Assembly: GCA_946406435.1 (NCBI GenBank)
Contig: CAMJKP010000003.1
Span: 1 to 64,000, forward strand
DNA from: an uncultured Prevotellaceae bacterium
GTDB taxonomy: Bacteria > Bacteroidota > Bacteroidia > Bacteroidales > Bacteroidaceae
Direction of reading: 5' to 3'
DNA length: 64,000 bases
In this document: positions 33,759 to 43,337 of the stretch, piece by piece
Numbering within the stretch: position 1 is the first letter of the stretch
Layout of the letters: the number at the start of each line of letters is the position of its first letter
The notes under the pieces: generated by a model
Told to the model about the DNA's origin: nothing
The model's input: only the letters and a program-made list of their open reading frames with translations
The model's database searches: none
Program-made: the position numbers and the translations under genes

Positions 33759-33766
33759 TAACTTTG
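33759..33766 (+). promoter_or_regulatory. -7 promoter box (TAACTTTG) for the BspA-like gene
   Basis: Perfect TAnnTTTG on the plus strand, with a leader of about 190 nt before the ATG at 33968. Confidence 0.55.
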
Positions 33767-33967
33767 TCCCCAAATTCGTGTTTGCGATAACATAAATAAG
33801 AAAAAATAGCGTTTACACCTTGTGAATTGCGGGAGACAGAAGACGAGTCAACTAAAAAAGACGGCTTGCAACGAAAAAGTGTGTAGAGTACCCAACGACT
33901 ATAACTATAACTTTTAAACATTGTGCTGATTATTCAGGGATAGCTAAATCAGTAAAAAGTGAAGATT

Positions 33968-36505
33968 ATGAACAAATCTACAAGCAAAATTTTGAGCATT
34001 CTTCTGCTCTTAATCGCAAGTGCCTCATGGACAGGCGCAAGAGCCGACGGTGGCTTTTGGGAAACAAAGGACGGTTGGTCATTTGACAACGGAAACGGTC
34101 TGTACTTTTTCATTGACTCGGAAGCAGGAACCGCCGTTTTGACAAACAGCGAAATGAAATCAGAGGGAAGTACCAAAGGTGCCAACTCATACAGTGGAAA
34201 CATTGACATTCCTGAAACTGTAACATTCAACGGCAATATATATCCTGTAGTAGGCATACAAGAATATGCTTTCTATAATTCTACAGGTTTGAGAACCGTG
34301 GCTATCCCTGCATCCATCACATCAATCGGAAGCCAGGCTTTCAGCGGATGTACAGGTCTTGAAGCTATCACTGTTGATAATCTGAACCCACAATATGCTT
34401 CTATCGGTGGCCTCCTTCTTAGCAAGAATCAGAAAACGCTCCTCTACTGTCCAGGTGGAAAGAGTGGCGAATGTGTAGTTCCAACAAAAGTAACAACCAT
34501 TGCAAACAATGCTTTTCTGAATTGTTCTAATTTGACAAGTGTCGTTCTGCCAGATGGAGTTACTTCTATTGGCGAAAGTGCTTTTCAGGGCTGCTCATCA
34601 CTTGCTTCTATCAACATGCCAGCATCTCTCACCACAATTGGCGATAATGCATTTTACGAAGCCCGTGCTCTCAGTTCAAAAATTGTAATTCCTTCAGGAG
34701 TTTTGACAATAGGTGCGTCTGCATTCCAGTATTGTACAAGTCTTAACAATGTTGTATTGTCAGAAGGTATTAATGAAATAAAGAACAACGCATTTAGAGA
34801 TTGTACTTCGCTTCAAAGCATACAGTTGCCTAGCACTGTAACTAGCATTGGAACCTATGCATTTGCGTACACTGGACTCACTTCTATCACAATCCCAGAA
34901 AAAATTACAGAAATCAAGTCTGGAACATTCGAGGGTGCAAAGCTTACCTATGTTTCACTTCCAGAAAATCTGACCGCAATCAAGAATAAAGCATTCTACA
35001 ATAACGGAACAACAATAGGCACACTGAACATCCCTGCAAGTGTTACTTCTATTGGCGATCTTGCATTTGACAAGACAACCATCAACGACATTTACGTAAA
35101 CAACACACCAAGGCATCTGCAGATAAGTATCTCTGACCCTTTCAATAAGGTATCTGGCATGCATATTCATGTTTTTACACAGATGGCAGGCATTTTCAGC
35201 AACAGCACACATTGGGATTCATACAGCGCATATTTTGTTGGAGATATTGCAATCAAGCATATCTCTACCGTCACATTGGATCAGGCAACACTTACATTGC
35301 CTACAAATACCATTTTCCAATTAAATGCATCCATCGCTCCTGAAGACGCAGATGTTAAGGATGTTGTATTCACAACTAGCAACCCAAATATCGTTGCAAT
35401 CGTCAACGGGGAGACAGGACAGATCAAGTCTGGTACTCAAAACGGATCTGCAACAATTACTTGTACAGCAGCTGACGGAACAGGATACTATGCAGAATGT
35501 GTCGTTACTGTCAACAACCAGTTCGTGCCAGCAAACAACATCACACTCAACAAGCAAAATTTGAAAATGAACGCTGGAACATCATTCCAGTTGAAGGCTA
35601 CTATATCCCCTGCAAGTGCAACATACAAGTCAGCAACATGGGAGTCTTCTGATGAAACTGTCGCAACAGTTGACGCAGACGGATGGGTACACGCTATCAA
35701 AGCAGGTAACGTAACCATCACCGCTATGTCTAAAGACGGATATGTAGAGACAACTTGCGAGATTACAGTCTCACACAGCACATACACCATCACAGATGGT
35801 GCGGCATACACAAATACCAAGACTGAAACTGCAACAACACTCAGCTACACACGTACCTTCAACAATACTGCATGGCAGGCTCTTTACATTCCATTCAGGA
35901 TGTCATACGACGACTGGAAAGACAAGTTCTACGTTGCAAAACTGCTCAACGTACATTCACACGACAATGATGGTGATGGCAAGGTAGAAGATATGGATGT
36001 CGAGATCGTCCGCATTACCGAAGGCACTCTTAAAGAGAATCACCCATATCTCATTAAGGCAATGAATACAGGCACGCAGACAATCACAATCAACGATGCC
36101 ACAATCTACCCTGCAGAGAGCAACTCTATCCAGTGTGCTTCCACAGAGCACATATGTGACTTCATAGGTGCATACGAAGTAACAAACGTTCCTTACGAAG
36201 GAGGTTACGTATTGAGTGGTGGCGAGTTCAAGAAGACAAACGAAAGCGCAACTATAAATCCTTGCCGTTTCTATCTGCAGATTACTGCAAAAGACGGTCA
36301 GCTTGTTAAGATCAACAATGCAAAGATTATCGAGTTTGACGAATTTGGAAACGAGGAGACAACTGCTATCAACTCTGTTGAGTCCGACCAGAACAACGTT
36401 ACAGAGATTTACAACGTTAATGGTATCAAGCAGGTATCAACAAAGCAGGGCTTGAATATCGTAAAGATGGCTGATGGTTCTGCAAAGAAGCTCTTCGTTA
36501 AATAA
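33968..36505 (+). CDS. BspA-like leucine-rich repeat surface protein with two Ig-like (BIG_2) domains and T9SS-like C-terminus
   Basis: An 845-residue secreted protein. The ATG at 33968 (MNKSTSKILSILLLLIASAS) gives a signal peptide; the track's GTG start lies 9 bp upstream. About residues 80-400 are BspA-type leucine-rich repeats (AFLNCSNLTSVVLPDGVTSI). Two bacterial Ig-like domains follow (about 425-510 and 520-600), each beginning with VTLDQATLTL or NNITLNKQNLKM. A beta-rich region comes next, then a C-terminus ending GLNIVKMADGSAKKLFVK that resembles type A T9SS sorting domains of Prevotella. The protein is expected at the cell surface as an adhesin. The small ORF at 36514 follows after 8 bp. 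Confidence 0.9.
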   Translation: MNKSTSKILSILLLLIASASWTGARADGGFWETKDGWSFDNGNGLYFFIDSEAGTAVLTNSEMKSEGSTKGANSYSGNIDIPETVTFNGNIYPVVGIQEYAFYNSTGLRTVAIPASITSIGSQAFSGCTGLEAITVDNLNPQYASIGGLLLSKNQKTLLYCPGGKSGECVVPTKVTTIANNAFLNCSNLTSVVLPDGVTSIGESAFQGCSSLASINMPASLTTIGDNAFYEARALSSKIVIPSGVLTIGASAFQYCTSLNNVVLSEGINEIKNNAFRDCTSLQSIQLPSTVTSIGTYAFAYTGLTSITIPEKITEIKSGTFEGAKLTYVSLPENLTAIKNKAFYNNGTTIGTLNIPASVTSIGDLAFDKTTINDIYVNNTPRHLQISISDPFNKVSGMHIHVFTQMAGIFSNSTHWDSYSAYFVGDIAIKHISTVTLDQATLTLPTNTIFQLNASIAPEDADVKDVVFTTSNPNIVAIVNGETGQIKSGTQNGSATITCTAADGTGYYAECVVTVNNQFVPANNITLNKQNLKMNAGTSFQLKATISPASATYKSATWESSDETVATVDADGWVHAIKAGNVTITAMSKDGYVETTCEITVSHSTYTITDGAAYTNTKTETATTLSYTRTFNNTAWQALYIPFRMSYDDWKDKFYVAKLLNVHSHDNDGDGKVEDMDVEIVRITEGTLKENHPYLIKAMNTGTQTITINDATIYPAESNSIQCASTEHICDFIGAYEVTNVPYEGGYVLSGGEFKKTNESATINPCRFYLQITAKDGQLVKINNAKIIEFDEFGNEETTAINSVESDQNNVTEIYNVNGIKQVSTKQGLNIVKMADGSAKKLFVK

Positions 36506-36513
36506 CAGATATT

Positions 36514-36717
36514 ATGAAGAAAAAAATATATATTCAACCAAAAGTCTACACGGAGCGTATGCAAATCTGTAACATTCTTGCAGGAACCTACGAGAACATT
36601 CACATCGATAATGGTGACAATGGCGGTAGCGGTCCTGGCGAAGAAGTAGGAGGAGGCGATGCTAAAATGTTTGGCAGCTTCGGCTACTTTGGCGACTGCG
36701 AGGATGAAGAATATTAA
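36514..36717 (+). CDS. Small YIxP peptide 1 (unknown function)
   Basis: A 67-residue ORF 8 bp downstream of the BspA-like gene and before a strong terminator. It therefore sits inside the same transcript. The N-terminus MKKKIYIQPKVYTERMQICN resembles the product of 38704: both read MKK..YIxP with M exactly seven residues after the proline, then a short LA-containing segment. The rest is glycine-rich and acidic (GGSGPGEEVGGGDAKMFG, ending CEDEEY) and has no signal peptide or membrane helix. I recognise no named family. It could be a RiPP-like precursor, a secretion accessory peptide or a regulator; none of these is shown. Confidence 0.65.
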   Translation: MKKKIYIQPKVYTERMQICNILAGTYENIHIDNGDNGGSGPGEEVGGGDAKMFGSFGYFGDCEDEEY

Positions 36718-36740
36718 CATCGTAATTAACAATTAAATAA

Positions 36741-36777
36741 ATAAGACTACGCGTGGCGCGTAGTCTTATTTTCTTTT
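36741..36777 (+). terminator. Intrinsic terminator after the BspA-like gene and peptide 1
   Basis: AATAAGACTACGCG and CGCGTAGTCTTATT form a 14-bp stem with a TGG loop and a T-rich tail. It is a perfect hairpin and may work in both directions. Confidence 0.9.
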
Positions 36778-36868
36778 ATATAGATAGTAAAATCTACACT
36801 TATTCTACTTTTTTTGTTAATTTCTTCTTTTTTTCGACAAAAAATTTGGTCATTTCATAGGAAATTGC

Positions 36869-36876
36869 TAATTTTG
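36869..36876 (+). promoter_or_regulatory. -7 promoter box (TAATTTTG) for the 36958 gene
   Basis: Perfect TAnnTTTG on the plus strand, 81 bp before the ATG. Confidence 0.55.
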
Positions 36877-36957
36877 TACCGATTTATATAGTATACCCAA
36901 CTCAAAAGAGGGAAGGAAACACTAATTCTAATGATATAAACAAAAAAACATACAGAT

Positions 36958-38682
36958 ATGAAAAAAAGACTATTACTTTTAGCTGCAGTTCTTTCTGCAA
37001 GTGCAAGTATTACATTTGCACAAGAAAAAACCGTGTATAGTGACGACAACAACATCACTTACACCTACTCCGCAAACTCTGATGTTACAATTACAGCGCA
37101 AGGTCAAAGTAGTTTAGACAGCGAGAACAACAGGGAGAATATAATATTGGGGTCAACATTATCAATCGACTATGTAGCCTTCACAAGGGTTGCAAACCGC
37201 ACCAGAGACATTAAGTTGACTGTATCAGACATCAACGACTATTCTATTCTCCCATCACAATTGCAAAGTTTTTCACGCGCGGTGGTTTCTGGTGAAGATC
37301 TAACAAATGACGATCTGAACACAACTCTTTCTTCTTTTGCAACCGACAACAGACTGAATTTCCCACGAACTCAACGAAATAATCTGCCTCCATCAGAGAT
37401 GTACTACAAAATAAGGCAGAACACAAATGCAGAAAAGGCCGCATACGCAACATATCAGAATGCATGCGAGAAAGCCAGAACAAGAGGTCTATACGTCTAC
37501 ACTGGAGCAGAGCTGCTTGAAGAAGGCGTAGATTTTGACCTTTATCATATGCAAATAAACGAAGGCTTGTATTATATTGATGCTCCTGATGCGGTTAATG
37601 TTATATTAATAAATGCAACAACAGGCAACTGGAAAGAGGGTACAACATACCTGAATTGTACCGACAATTTCATTCCTACCTATATTGGTTCTAACATCCC
37701 ATTGCCAACAACAACCGCATCAGATGAGGACTCAAAAGTTGGTATCGTATCAGGATTGGTAGATTTGGCAAGATTCAACAATATCGTTGCAGGTAAGGCA
37801 TTTTTAAACTATGACTTTACTGGTACAACAATTGTTGGTTCTATCAACAGCTCAACTGTAGGTGCAAACCGTCTTGCTTATTTTGCCGACGGAATTTCTG
37901 CAGAAGGTGTAAACATTATCAATGGAACAAGTTGTGAGAACTATGAACTTGCAGATGATGGTACAGAAATCAAAGTTTCAAAGGCCTTCAATGCAAAGAA
38001 CATTGACTACACACGTAACATCACAGCTGGTAACTACTACACAATTACCGTACCATTCAACTTCCAGAACAAGTCAGACTATTTCAACCGCACATCAACC
38101 TTCACTTCTTGTAATAAAGTAGGAGATAAGACACAGGTAAAGTTCACACTTGGTGAATGGGAGGCTAATATGCCAATGCTTTGTAAGGCAAACACAAGTA
38201 CCTCTGTAATGAGCCTTTCAAGCACACAGGGCATTGAGGTTAAGAAGTCTGTTGCAAAGTCATGGAGTGGTGATGAACAGTCAAGCGAGCCTGCTAAGTT
38301 CAATGGCAACTACGAAGCAAAGACCAAGGAAGAACTTGCAGATGCATACATCGTTGGTTTGAGCGGTACATTTGGTAAGATGCCAGTAAACAGCACAAGA
38401 CTCAAGCCAGGTCGCGCTTACATTACTCTTGATAAGAATTCTGCTGCAAAGCTTGAAAATGCTATTGTTGAGTTCGTTGACGAGGAAGGAACTGTAGAGG
38501 TTCTTGAGTTTAACGGAGAGACAACAGGTATCGACGGTGTTACAGATTCTGCTGATGAGGTTATGGATTCTCAGTTCGTTTCTATTGATGGTAAGGTTGC
38601 AACAACACCAGTAAAGGGTATTAACATCGTTAAGAGTACTCTTAAGAACGGACAGACAACCACAAAGAAAGTCGTATATTAA
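36958..38682 (+). CDS. Secreted protein with T9SS-like C-terminus, function unknown
   Basis: A 574-residue protein with a signal peptide (MKKRLLLLAAVLSASASITF, AQ cleavage). The mature part is rich in N, T, S and D and has no domain I recognise. Residues about 340-480 (NITAGNYYTITVPFNFQNKS) resemble a region of the BspA-like protein (TLSYTRTFNNTAWQALYIPF), a module often found near the end of Prevotella surface proteins. The C-terminus (VKGINIVKSTLKNGQ, then KKVVY) resembles a T9SS sorting domain. The protein is likely exported by the Por system at 57-63 kb. A small YIxP ORF follows after 21 bp. Confidence 0.8.
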   Translation: MKKRLLLLAAVLSASASITFAQEKTVYSDDNNITYTYSANSDVTITAQGQSSLDSENNRENIILGSTLSIDYVAFTRVANRTRDIKLTVSDINDYSILPSQLQSFSRAVVSGEDLTNDDLNTTLSSFATDNRLNFPRTQRNNLPPSEMYYKIRQNTNAEKAAYATYQNACEKARTRGLYVYTGAELLEEGVDFDLYHMQINEGLYYIDAPDAVNVILINATTGNWKEGTTYLNCTDNFIPTYIGSNIPLPTTTASDEDSKVGIVSGLVDLARFNNIVAGKAFLNYDFTGTTIVGSINSSTVGANRLAYFADGISAEGVNIINGTSCENYELADDGTEIKVSKAFNAKNIDYTRNITAGNYYTITVPFNFQNKSDYFNRTSTFTSCNKVGDKTQVKFTLGEWEANMPMLCKANTSTSVMSLSSTQGIEVKKSVAKSWSGDEQSSEPAKFNGNYEAKTKEELADAYIVGLSGTFGKMPVNSTRLKPGRAYITLDKNSAAKLENAIVEFVDEEGTVEVLEFNGETTGIDGVTDSADEVMDSQFVSIDGKVATTPVKGINIVKSTLKNGQTTTKKVVY

Positions 38683-38703
38683 TTTAATAAGACAGATACA
38701 GTT

Positions 38704-38850
38704 ATGAAAAAAGAATATATCACACCAGAATTCAGACCAAGGAAAATGGCTGTAGAGGAGAGTCTTCTTGCAGCCATCTCGGAGAACGGAAACACCACAA
38801 CAGGTTATCTTACAGATGAACCTATTGACGATGATGATTTCGATGATTAA
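38704..38850 (+). CDS. Small YIxP peptide 2 (unknown function)
   Basis: A 48-residue ORF below the ORF-track cutoff, 21 bp downstream of the secreted protein gene and followed by a terminator. The sequence starts MKKEYITPEFRPRKMAVEES, continues LLAAISENG and ends in an acidic tail (IDDDDFDD). The YIxP motif, the P-to-M spacing of seven residues, the following LA segment and the acidic end match peptide 1 at 36514. Both lie last in an operon behind a T9SS-client-like gene. No signal peptide. Function unknown. Confidence 0.65.
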   Translation: MKKEYITPEFRPRKMAVEESLLAAISENGNTTTGYLTDEPIDDDDFDD

Positions 38851-38893
38851 GTAAAAGATCTACGCATACATAATTTTATGTATGAACATCACA

Positions 38894-38940
38894 ATAAAGA
38901 TAAAGAGCAGCAACCATTAAGTTGTTGCTCTTTATTATTG
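38894..38940 (+). terminator. Intrinsic terminator after peptide 2
   Basis: AAAGAGCAGCAAC and GTTGTTGCTCTTT form a 13-bp stem (one G-U pair) with a CATTAA loop, flanked by A and T runs. Confidence 0.85.
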
Positions 38941-39005
38941 CATCCAAAATAGAAGTACAACCAGAGATTTTCCATATAAGATTTTGAATTCTGAAAATTA
39001 TTGAT

Positions 39006-39057
39006 TAACTTTGCATTCATAAACCAGAGACAGGCATCGCTCCATGAGCGACACGCC
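39006..39057 (+). promoter_or_regulatory. -7 box (TAACTTTG) and leader hairpin for trmB-topB
   Basis: A perfect box at 39006-39013 is followed by a hairpin at 39033-39057 (GGC, then TCGCTC/GAGCGA, then GCC). The arrangement recurs at 6254 and 42451. Confidence 0.5.
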
Positions 39058-39099
39058 TTATTTCTTGAGTACAAGAAAACACTCACAAATCACTAATCA

Positions 39100-39870
39100 A
39101 TGGGAAAAGGTAAACTCGCGAAGTTCGCAGACATGGAACGCTATGAGAACGTGTTCCAATATCCATTCTCTGTAGTGGATAATGTTCCTTTCGAAATGAA
39201 AGGTCACTGGAGAGAACAGTACTTCCACAACGACAATCCTATCGTACTCGAATTGGGGTGCGGTAAAGGAGAATATACGGTGGAACTGGCCCAACTATAT
39301 CCTAATGTGAACTTTATTGGTGTTGACATAAAGGGAGCGCGTATGTGGACAGGTGCCACCAAGGCTTTGGAAGCAGGACTGAAGAACGTTGCATTCCTTC
39401 GCACTAACATCGAGATAATAGACCGTTTCTTCTCTGAAGATGAGGTACAGGAGATTTGGCTTACCTTCTCTGACCCTCAGATGAAGAACGTGCACAAGCG
39501 TCTTACCTCTACTTTCTTCCTTGAGCGTTACCGTCATTTCCTTGTAGATAACGGAATCATACATCTAAAGACGGACTCTAACTTCCTGTTCACTTACACC
39601 ACCTATATGGTGGAGCATAATGAACTGCCAGTTCTTTTCCGCACAACAGATCTCTATCATACCGAAGGTATTGACGAAGAGACAAAGAAGATTCTGTCTA
39701 TCCAGACCTATTACGAGTCTATGTGGATTGAGCGTGGACTTAACATCAAATACATGAAGTTCCTTCTTCCACAAGAAAAACAACTCTCCGAGTCAGAAAA
39801 AGAGATTGAATTGGATGATTATCGTTCGTATCACAGAGATAAACGTAGCAGTTTAGATACAGCCAAATAA
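39100..39870 (+). CDS. trmB: tRNA (guanine-N7-)-methyltransferase
   Basis: A 256-residue SAM-dependent enzyme that methylates G46 in tRNA variable loops. The SAM site is [20 protein letters not shown], followed by [10 protein letters not shown]. The catalytic loop reads [15 protein letters not shown], the Bacteroidetes version of the usual FPDPWPK motif. It overlaps topB by one base (TAATG). Confidence 0.95.
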   Translation: MGKGKLAKFADMERYENVFQYPFSVVDNVPFEMKGHWREQYFHNDNPIVLELGCGKGEYTVELAQLYPNVNFIGVDIKGARMWTGATKALEAGLKNVAFLRTNIEIIDRFFSEDEVQEIWLTFSDPQMKNVHKRLTSTFFLERYRHFLVDNGIIHLKTDSNFLFTYTTYMVEHNELPVLFRTTDLYHTEGIDEETKKILSIQTYYESMWIERGLNIKYMKFLLPQEKQLSESEKEIELDDYRSYHRDKRSSLDTAK

Positions 39871-42080
39871 TGATTGTTTGCATAGCCGAGAAACCGAGCG
39901 TAGCTCGTGATATTGCCAATGTACTTGGAGCCACGAATTCTAAGCAAGGGTACATTGAAGGCAATGGATATCAGGTAACGTGGACATTCGGTCACTTGTG
40001 CGAGCTGAAGGACCCTGGTGAATATACCCCGATGTGGAAGGTATGGTCATTGGGGGCATTACCTATGATACCACAGCGTTTCGGAATAAAACTGAAAGAC
40101 GACCAAGGTATCAAGGCTCAGTTTGCTACAATCGAGAAACTGATGCAAGAGGCAGACTCCATTATCAACTGTGGTGATGCCGGCCAAGAGGGAGAGCTTA
40201 TCCAACGATGGGTAATGCAAAAGGCCGGAGCTAAATGTCCTGTGAAAAGACTCTGGATCTCATCACTTACAGAAGAGGCCATACGTGAAGGATTTCAGAC
40301 ACTAAAGGATCAGCAAGAATACGAGCCTTTGTATCTTGCCGGACTTTCACGTGCCATAGGCGACTGGCTCCTTGGCATGAATGCCACCCGTCTCTACACG
40401 TTGAAATACCGTCCACAAGGCCGTACAAATCAAGTACTTTCCATTGGAAGGGTACAAACCCCTACCCTTGCAATGATTGTAAATCGCCAGAAGGAAATCG
40501 AAAACTTTGAGCCTCGTCAGTCATGGGTTCTTACAACCATATACAAGGATTCAAAGTTTACCGCCATCGCGCACGACGAAGAGGCAGAAGCAGAAGATGC
40601 TGCTGAAGTTGCCGAGGCAGCTAAGAATGGCAAGACACAGAAGTCGAAAGGTCCTATTTTCCGTCAGATAGAATATACCACCGAGGAAGAAGGAAAGAAG
40701 ATTCTTGAAGCCATCAAGGATAATGATTTCCACATCGTAGATATAACAAAGAAAAAAGGAACAGAAGCACCTCCACGTCTTTACGACCTTACCTCGCTCC
40801 AGGTAGATTGCAATAAAAAGTTCGGATATTCAGCTGATCAGACACTTCAGCTAATTCAATCACTATACGAGAAGAAGTTCACTACCTACCCACGTGTAGA
40901 TACCACATTCCTTTCTGATGACATCTATCCAAAATGTCCTCAGACAATGAATGGTCTGTTCAAGACGCAATTCTCAGGCGTGGCTCCTTATGCAGAACTT
41001 GTGAAAGCCATTGGTGGCAAACCTCTGAAGAAGAGCAAGAAGGTGTTCGACTCTTCAAAGGTAACAGATCACCATGCTATAATCCCTACAGGCGTACCTC
41101 CACAGGGATTGTCAGACATGGAGCGTAATGTTTTCGACCTTGTAGCAAGAGCTTTCATTGCTGCTTTCTATCCTGATTTGAAGTTTGAAACGACCACTAT
41201 TCTCGGAAGAGTCGCACTTACACAAGAGGCAGAAGTCCTCGAAACAGGAAAAGAGGCACTTAATGATGAGAACAGCGTGCTCTTCAGAACCTCTGTACGT
41301 ATTGTCACGGATGAAGGTTGGAAGGTCGTTTTCAAGAAGGATAATGCGATTGTAGATTCTGACAATGAGAATGAGGAAGAGGACAACGCATCTTCAAACG
41401 TGACATTCTCAAAGGGCGAGAAAGGTCCTCACATCCCTTCTCTTTCAGAGAAATGGACACAGCCTCCAAAGCCTTACACAGAGGCCACATTGCTTCGTGC
41501 TATGGAAACGGCAGGTAAGTTCGTGGATAATGATGAACTGCGAGACGCTATGAAGGAGAACGGCATAGGTCGCCCTTCTACCCGTGCAGCTATCATAGAA
41601 ACGCTCTTCAAGCGCCATTACATAAGGAAGGAGCGCAAAACCCTCGTAGCGACTCCTACAGGTATAGAATTGATAGACCTTATACACGAAGACGTGTTGA
41701 AGAGTCCAGAGCTTACTGGTATTTGGGAAAAGAAACTCCGCGACATTGAGCACAGAAAATATGATGCAGGAATGTTCATTTCCGAACTCAAGGAGCAGAT
41801 TACAAGCATTGTGAATCAGGTCCTTGCAGACAATACCAACAGAAGAGTCACAGTCGTTGATCCAGAAGAAGAGCAAAAGAAGAAGGCAACTAAGAAGACT
41901 TCAACAAAGAAAAAGACTGTAGATGCCTCTAACACACCTGTATCTTCTCAACGCTCCAATGCCAACGAAGTTCCTACTATATGCCCTTTATGCGGAAAAG
42001 GAACTATCATAAAAGGCAAGACAGCATACGGATGTTCAGAATGGAAAAACGGCTGCACATACAGAAAACCATTCGCTTAA
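39870..42080 (+). CDS. topB: DNA topoisomerase III (type IA)
   Basis: A 736-residue enzyme that relaxes and decatenates DNA. The N-terminal Toprim domain begins IVCIAEKPSVARDIANVLGA and contains NCGDAGQEGELIQR. The active-site region is KKFTTYPRVDTTFLSDD, with the catalytic Tyr in TYPRVDT. NGIGRPSTRAAIIETLF is the fingers motif. A lysine-rich linker and a C-terminal zinc finger (CPLCGKGTIIKGKTAYGCSE) close the protein. An acidic insert lies around residues 232-250 (EEAEAEDAAEVAEAAKNG). It is translationally coupled to trmB. Confidence 0.96.
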   Translation: MIVCIAEKPSVARDIANVLGATNSKQGYIEGNGYQVTWTFGHLCELKDPGEYTPMWKVWSLGALPMIPQRFGIKLKDDQGIKAQFATIEKLMQEADSIINCGDAGQEGELIQRWVMQKAGAKCPVKRLWISSLTEEAIREGFQTLKDQQEYEPLYLAGLSRAIGDWLLGMNATRLYTLKYRPQGRTNQVLSIGRVQTPTLAMIVNRQKEIENFEPRQSWVLTTIYKDSKFTAIAHDEEAEAEDAAEVAEAAKNGKTQKSKGPIFRQIEYTTEEEGKKILEAIKDNDFHIVDITKKKGTEAPPRLYDLTSLQVDCNKKFGYSADQTLQLIQSLYEKKFTTYPRVDTTFLSDDIYPKCPQTMNGLFKTQFSGVAPYAELVKAIGGKPLKKSKKVFDSSKVTDHHAIIPTGVPPQGLSDMERNVFDLVARAFIAAFYPDLKFETTTILGRVALTQEAEVLETGKEALNDENSVLFRTSVRIVTDEGWKVVFKKDNAIVDSDNENEEEDNASSNVTFSKGEKGPHIPSLSEKWTQPPKPYTEATLLRAMETAGKFVDNDELRDAMKENGIGRPSTRAAIIETLFKRHYIRKERKTLVATPTGIELIDLIHEDVLKSPELTGIWEKKLRDIEHRKYDAGMFISELKEQITSIVNQVLADNTNRRVTVVDPEEEQKKKATKKTSTKKKTVDASNTPVSSQRSNANEVPTICPLCGKGTIIKGKTAYGCSEWKNGCTYRKPFA

Positions 42081-42127
42081 AACAACACATACTACTCCAA
42101 AATAAGGAGGCTATTCTTTCGCTTATC

Positions 42128-42201
42128 CAAGGAACCAAACTCGATGAACCTCCGCTCTATGTTCGCTCTTAGAACGGACCTTCATCGAGTTTGGTTCCTT
42201 G
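42128..42201. repeat. 'ggaaccaaactcgatgaa' palindromic repeat, copy 1
   Basis: CAAGGAACCAAACTCGATGA and its reverse complement bracket a 74-bp unit with a variable middle (cctccgctctatgttcgc). A second copy at 53816-53882 is nearly identical in the opposite orientation. It lies just after topB and may end transcription. The remainder of the 42081-42628 gap is AT-rich. Confidence 0.8.
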
Positions 42202-42450
42202 TCATATAGAAAGATCTTATAACCATGAAGGGAAGTGAAAGGGTAACTGAAATTGTAAGATACGCCTGAAAATTGTGGTTTTTCTTCATTTTTTTGCAGA
42301 AAAGTATCACAAAATAAGACAAATTCTGAATTTTCATAGGCTTTTCTGAAAACTTATGATTATACGTCGGTTTTCTTGACACTTGTCAAAGAAATATTAT
42401 ATACATACATAAATTAACTATAATTATTTGCCTATTATGGATTCTCGGCA

Positions 42451-42496
42451 TAATTTTGCACCCACAAATCAGAAACGCCCACCAGTCTCTATGGGC
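42451..42496 (+). promoter_or_regulatory. -7 box (TAATTTTG) and leader hairpin for the barrel gene
   Basis: Perfect box at 42451-42458. A hairpin GCCCA/TGGGC follows at 42477-42496. The leader to the ATG at 42629 is about 165 nt long. Confidence 0.5.
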
Positions 42497-42628
42497 TGAC
42501 GAAGGCAATTTATTTCGCAAAAAAGCACTTACATTCAAAAATAACATAAAACAAAAATGAGGGTAATCCGAAAACCTCAGTATTCAGGAACAGAGTAGGA
42601 ATAAAACAAAATTAAGCAACTAAAAATT

Positions 42629-43177
42629 ATGAAGAAATTTTTTGCAATCGCTGCTCTCGCAGTAGCATCTCTTACAGCAAACGCACAGGCTTGGCTTGGT
42701 GGTTCTTTCAATTTCAACTGGGAAAAAGGCAAGTGGGATGGTGCCAAGGCAACAACTTCATGGAAAATTGCTCCAGAGATTGGCTACAACATCAACGAGA
42801 ACTGGGCAATAGCAGGTAAAATTGCTGTAGGTGGCGAATCACGCTACAAAGAAGAACATGGAGCTCTAGTAGAAAAATCAGTAACAACATTTACTGTTAG
42901 CCCATATGCTCGCTACACATTCGCTCAGATAGACGACCTCTCATTCTTCGTTGATGGTGGTATTCACTTCACATCTTACGGCAAGGACAATGGTAGCTCA
43001 TTCGGTATTGGCATTCAGCCTGGTCTTGCATACAAGGTTGCAGATGGTGTAACCCTCGCTGCTAAATTCGGTTACTTCGGTTGGAAAACATACGACAAGG
43101 AAGCTGGTAACAAAGATCAGTTTGGTCTTGGTGTAGATGGCAACAATCTTGAGTTCGGTATTTATTTCGACCTCTAA
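42629..43177 (+). CDS. Small outer membrane beta-barrel protein
   Basis: A 182-residue protein. The signal peptide MKKFFAIAALAVASLTANAQ is followed by alternating beta strands (AWLGGSFNFNWEKGKWDG; KIAPEIGYNINENWAIAGKI), ending LEFGIYFDL with a terminal aromatic-type strand typical of outer membrane barrels. It resembles OmpX/OmpW-size porin-family proteins of Bacteroidales. A single-gene unit: own promoter and terminator. Specific function unknown. Confidence 0.85.
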   Translation: MKKFFAIAALAVASLTANAQAWLGGSFNFNWEKGKWDGAKATTSWKIAPEIGYNINENWAIAGKIAVGGESRYKEEHGALVEKSVTTFTVSPYARYTFAQIDDLSFFVDGGIHFTSYGKDNGSSFGIGIQPGLAYKVADGVTLAAKFGYFGWKTYDKEAGNKDQFGLGVDGNNLEFGIYFDL

Positions 43178-43204
43178 GAATCAGAACATAATAAAAAAAC
43201 TATA

Positions 43205-43238
43205 CAAGGCTTGCAACTTCTGTTGCAGGCCTTTTTTC
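43205..43238 (+). terminator. Intrinsic terminator after the barrel gene
   Basis: AAGGCTTGCAAC and GTTGCAGGCCTT form a stem with a TTCT loop, followed by T6. Confidence 0.85.
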
Positions 43239-43290
43239 GTGCTTTAATCTCTTTTCACTAATAAGATTTGGAAATCTCCATTTTTATCAC

Positions 43291-43298
43291 TATCTTTG
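43291..43298 (+). promoter_or_regulatory. -7 promoter box (TATCTTTG) for mrp and the A2M gene
   Basis: Perfect TAnnTTTG on the plus strand. It overlaps the TTG start in the ORF track and so excludes it; the ATG at 43338 lies 40 bp downstream. Confidence 0.6.
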
Positions 43299-43337
43299 CA
43301 TTCTAAAAGAAAATCATTTTTGAATAAAAAAACAGCA

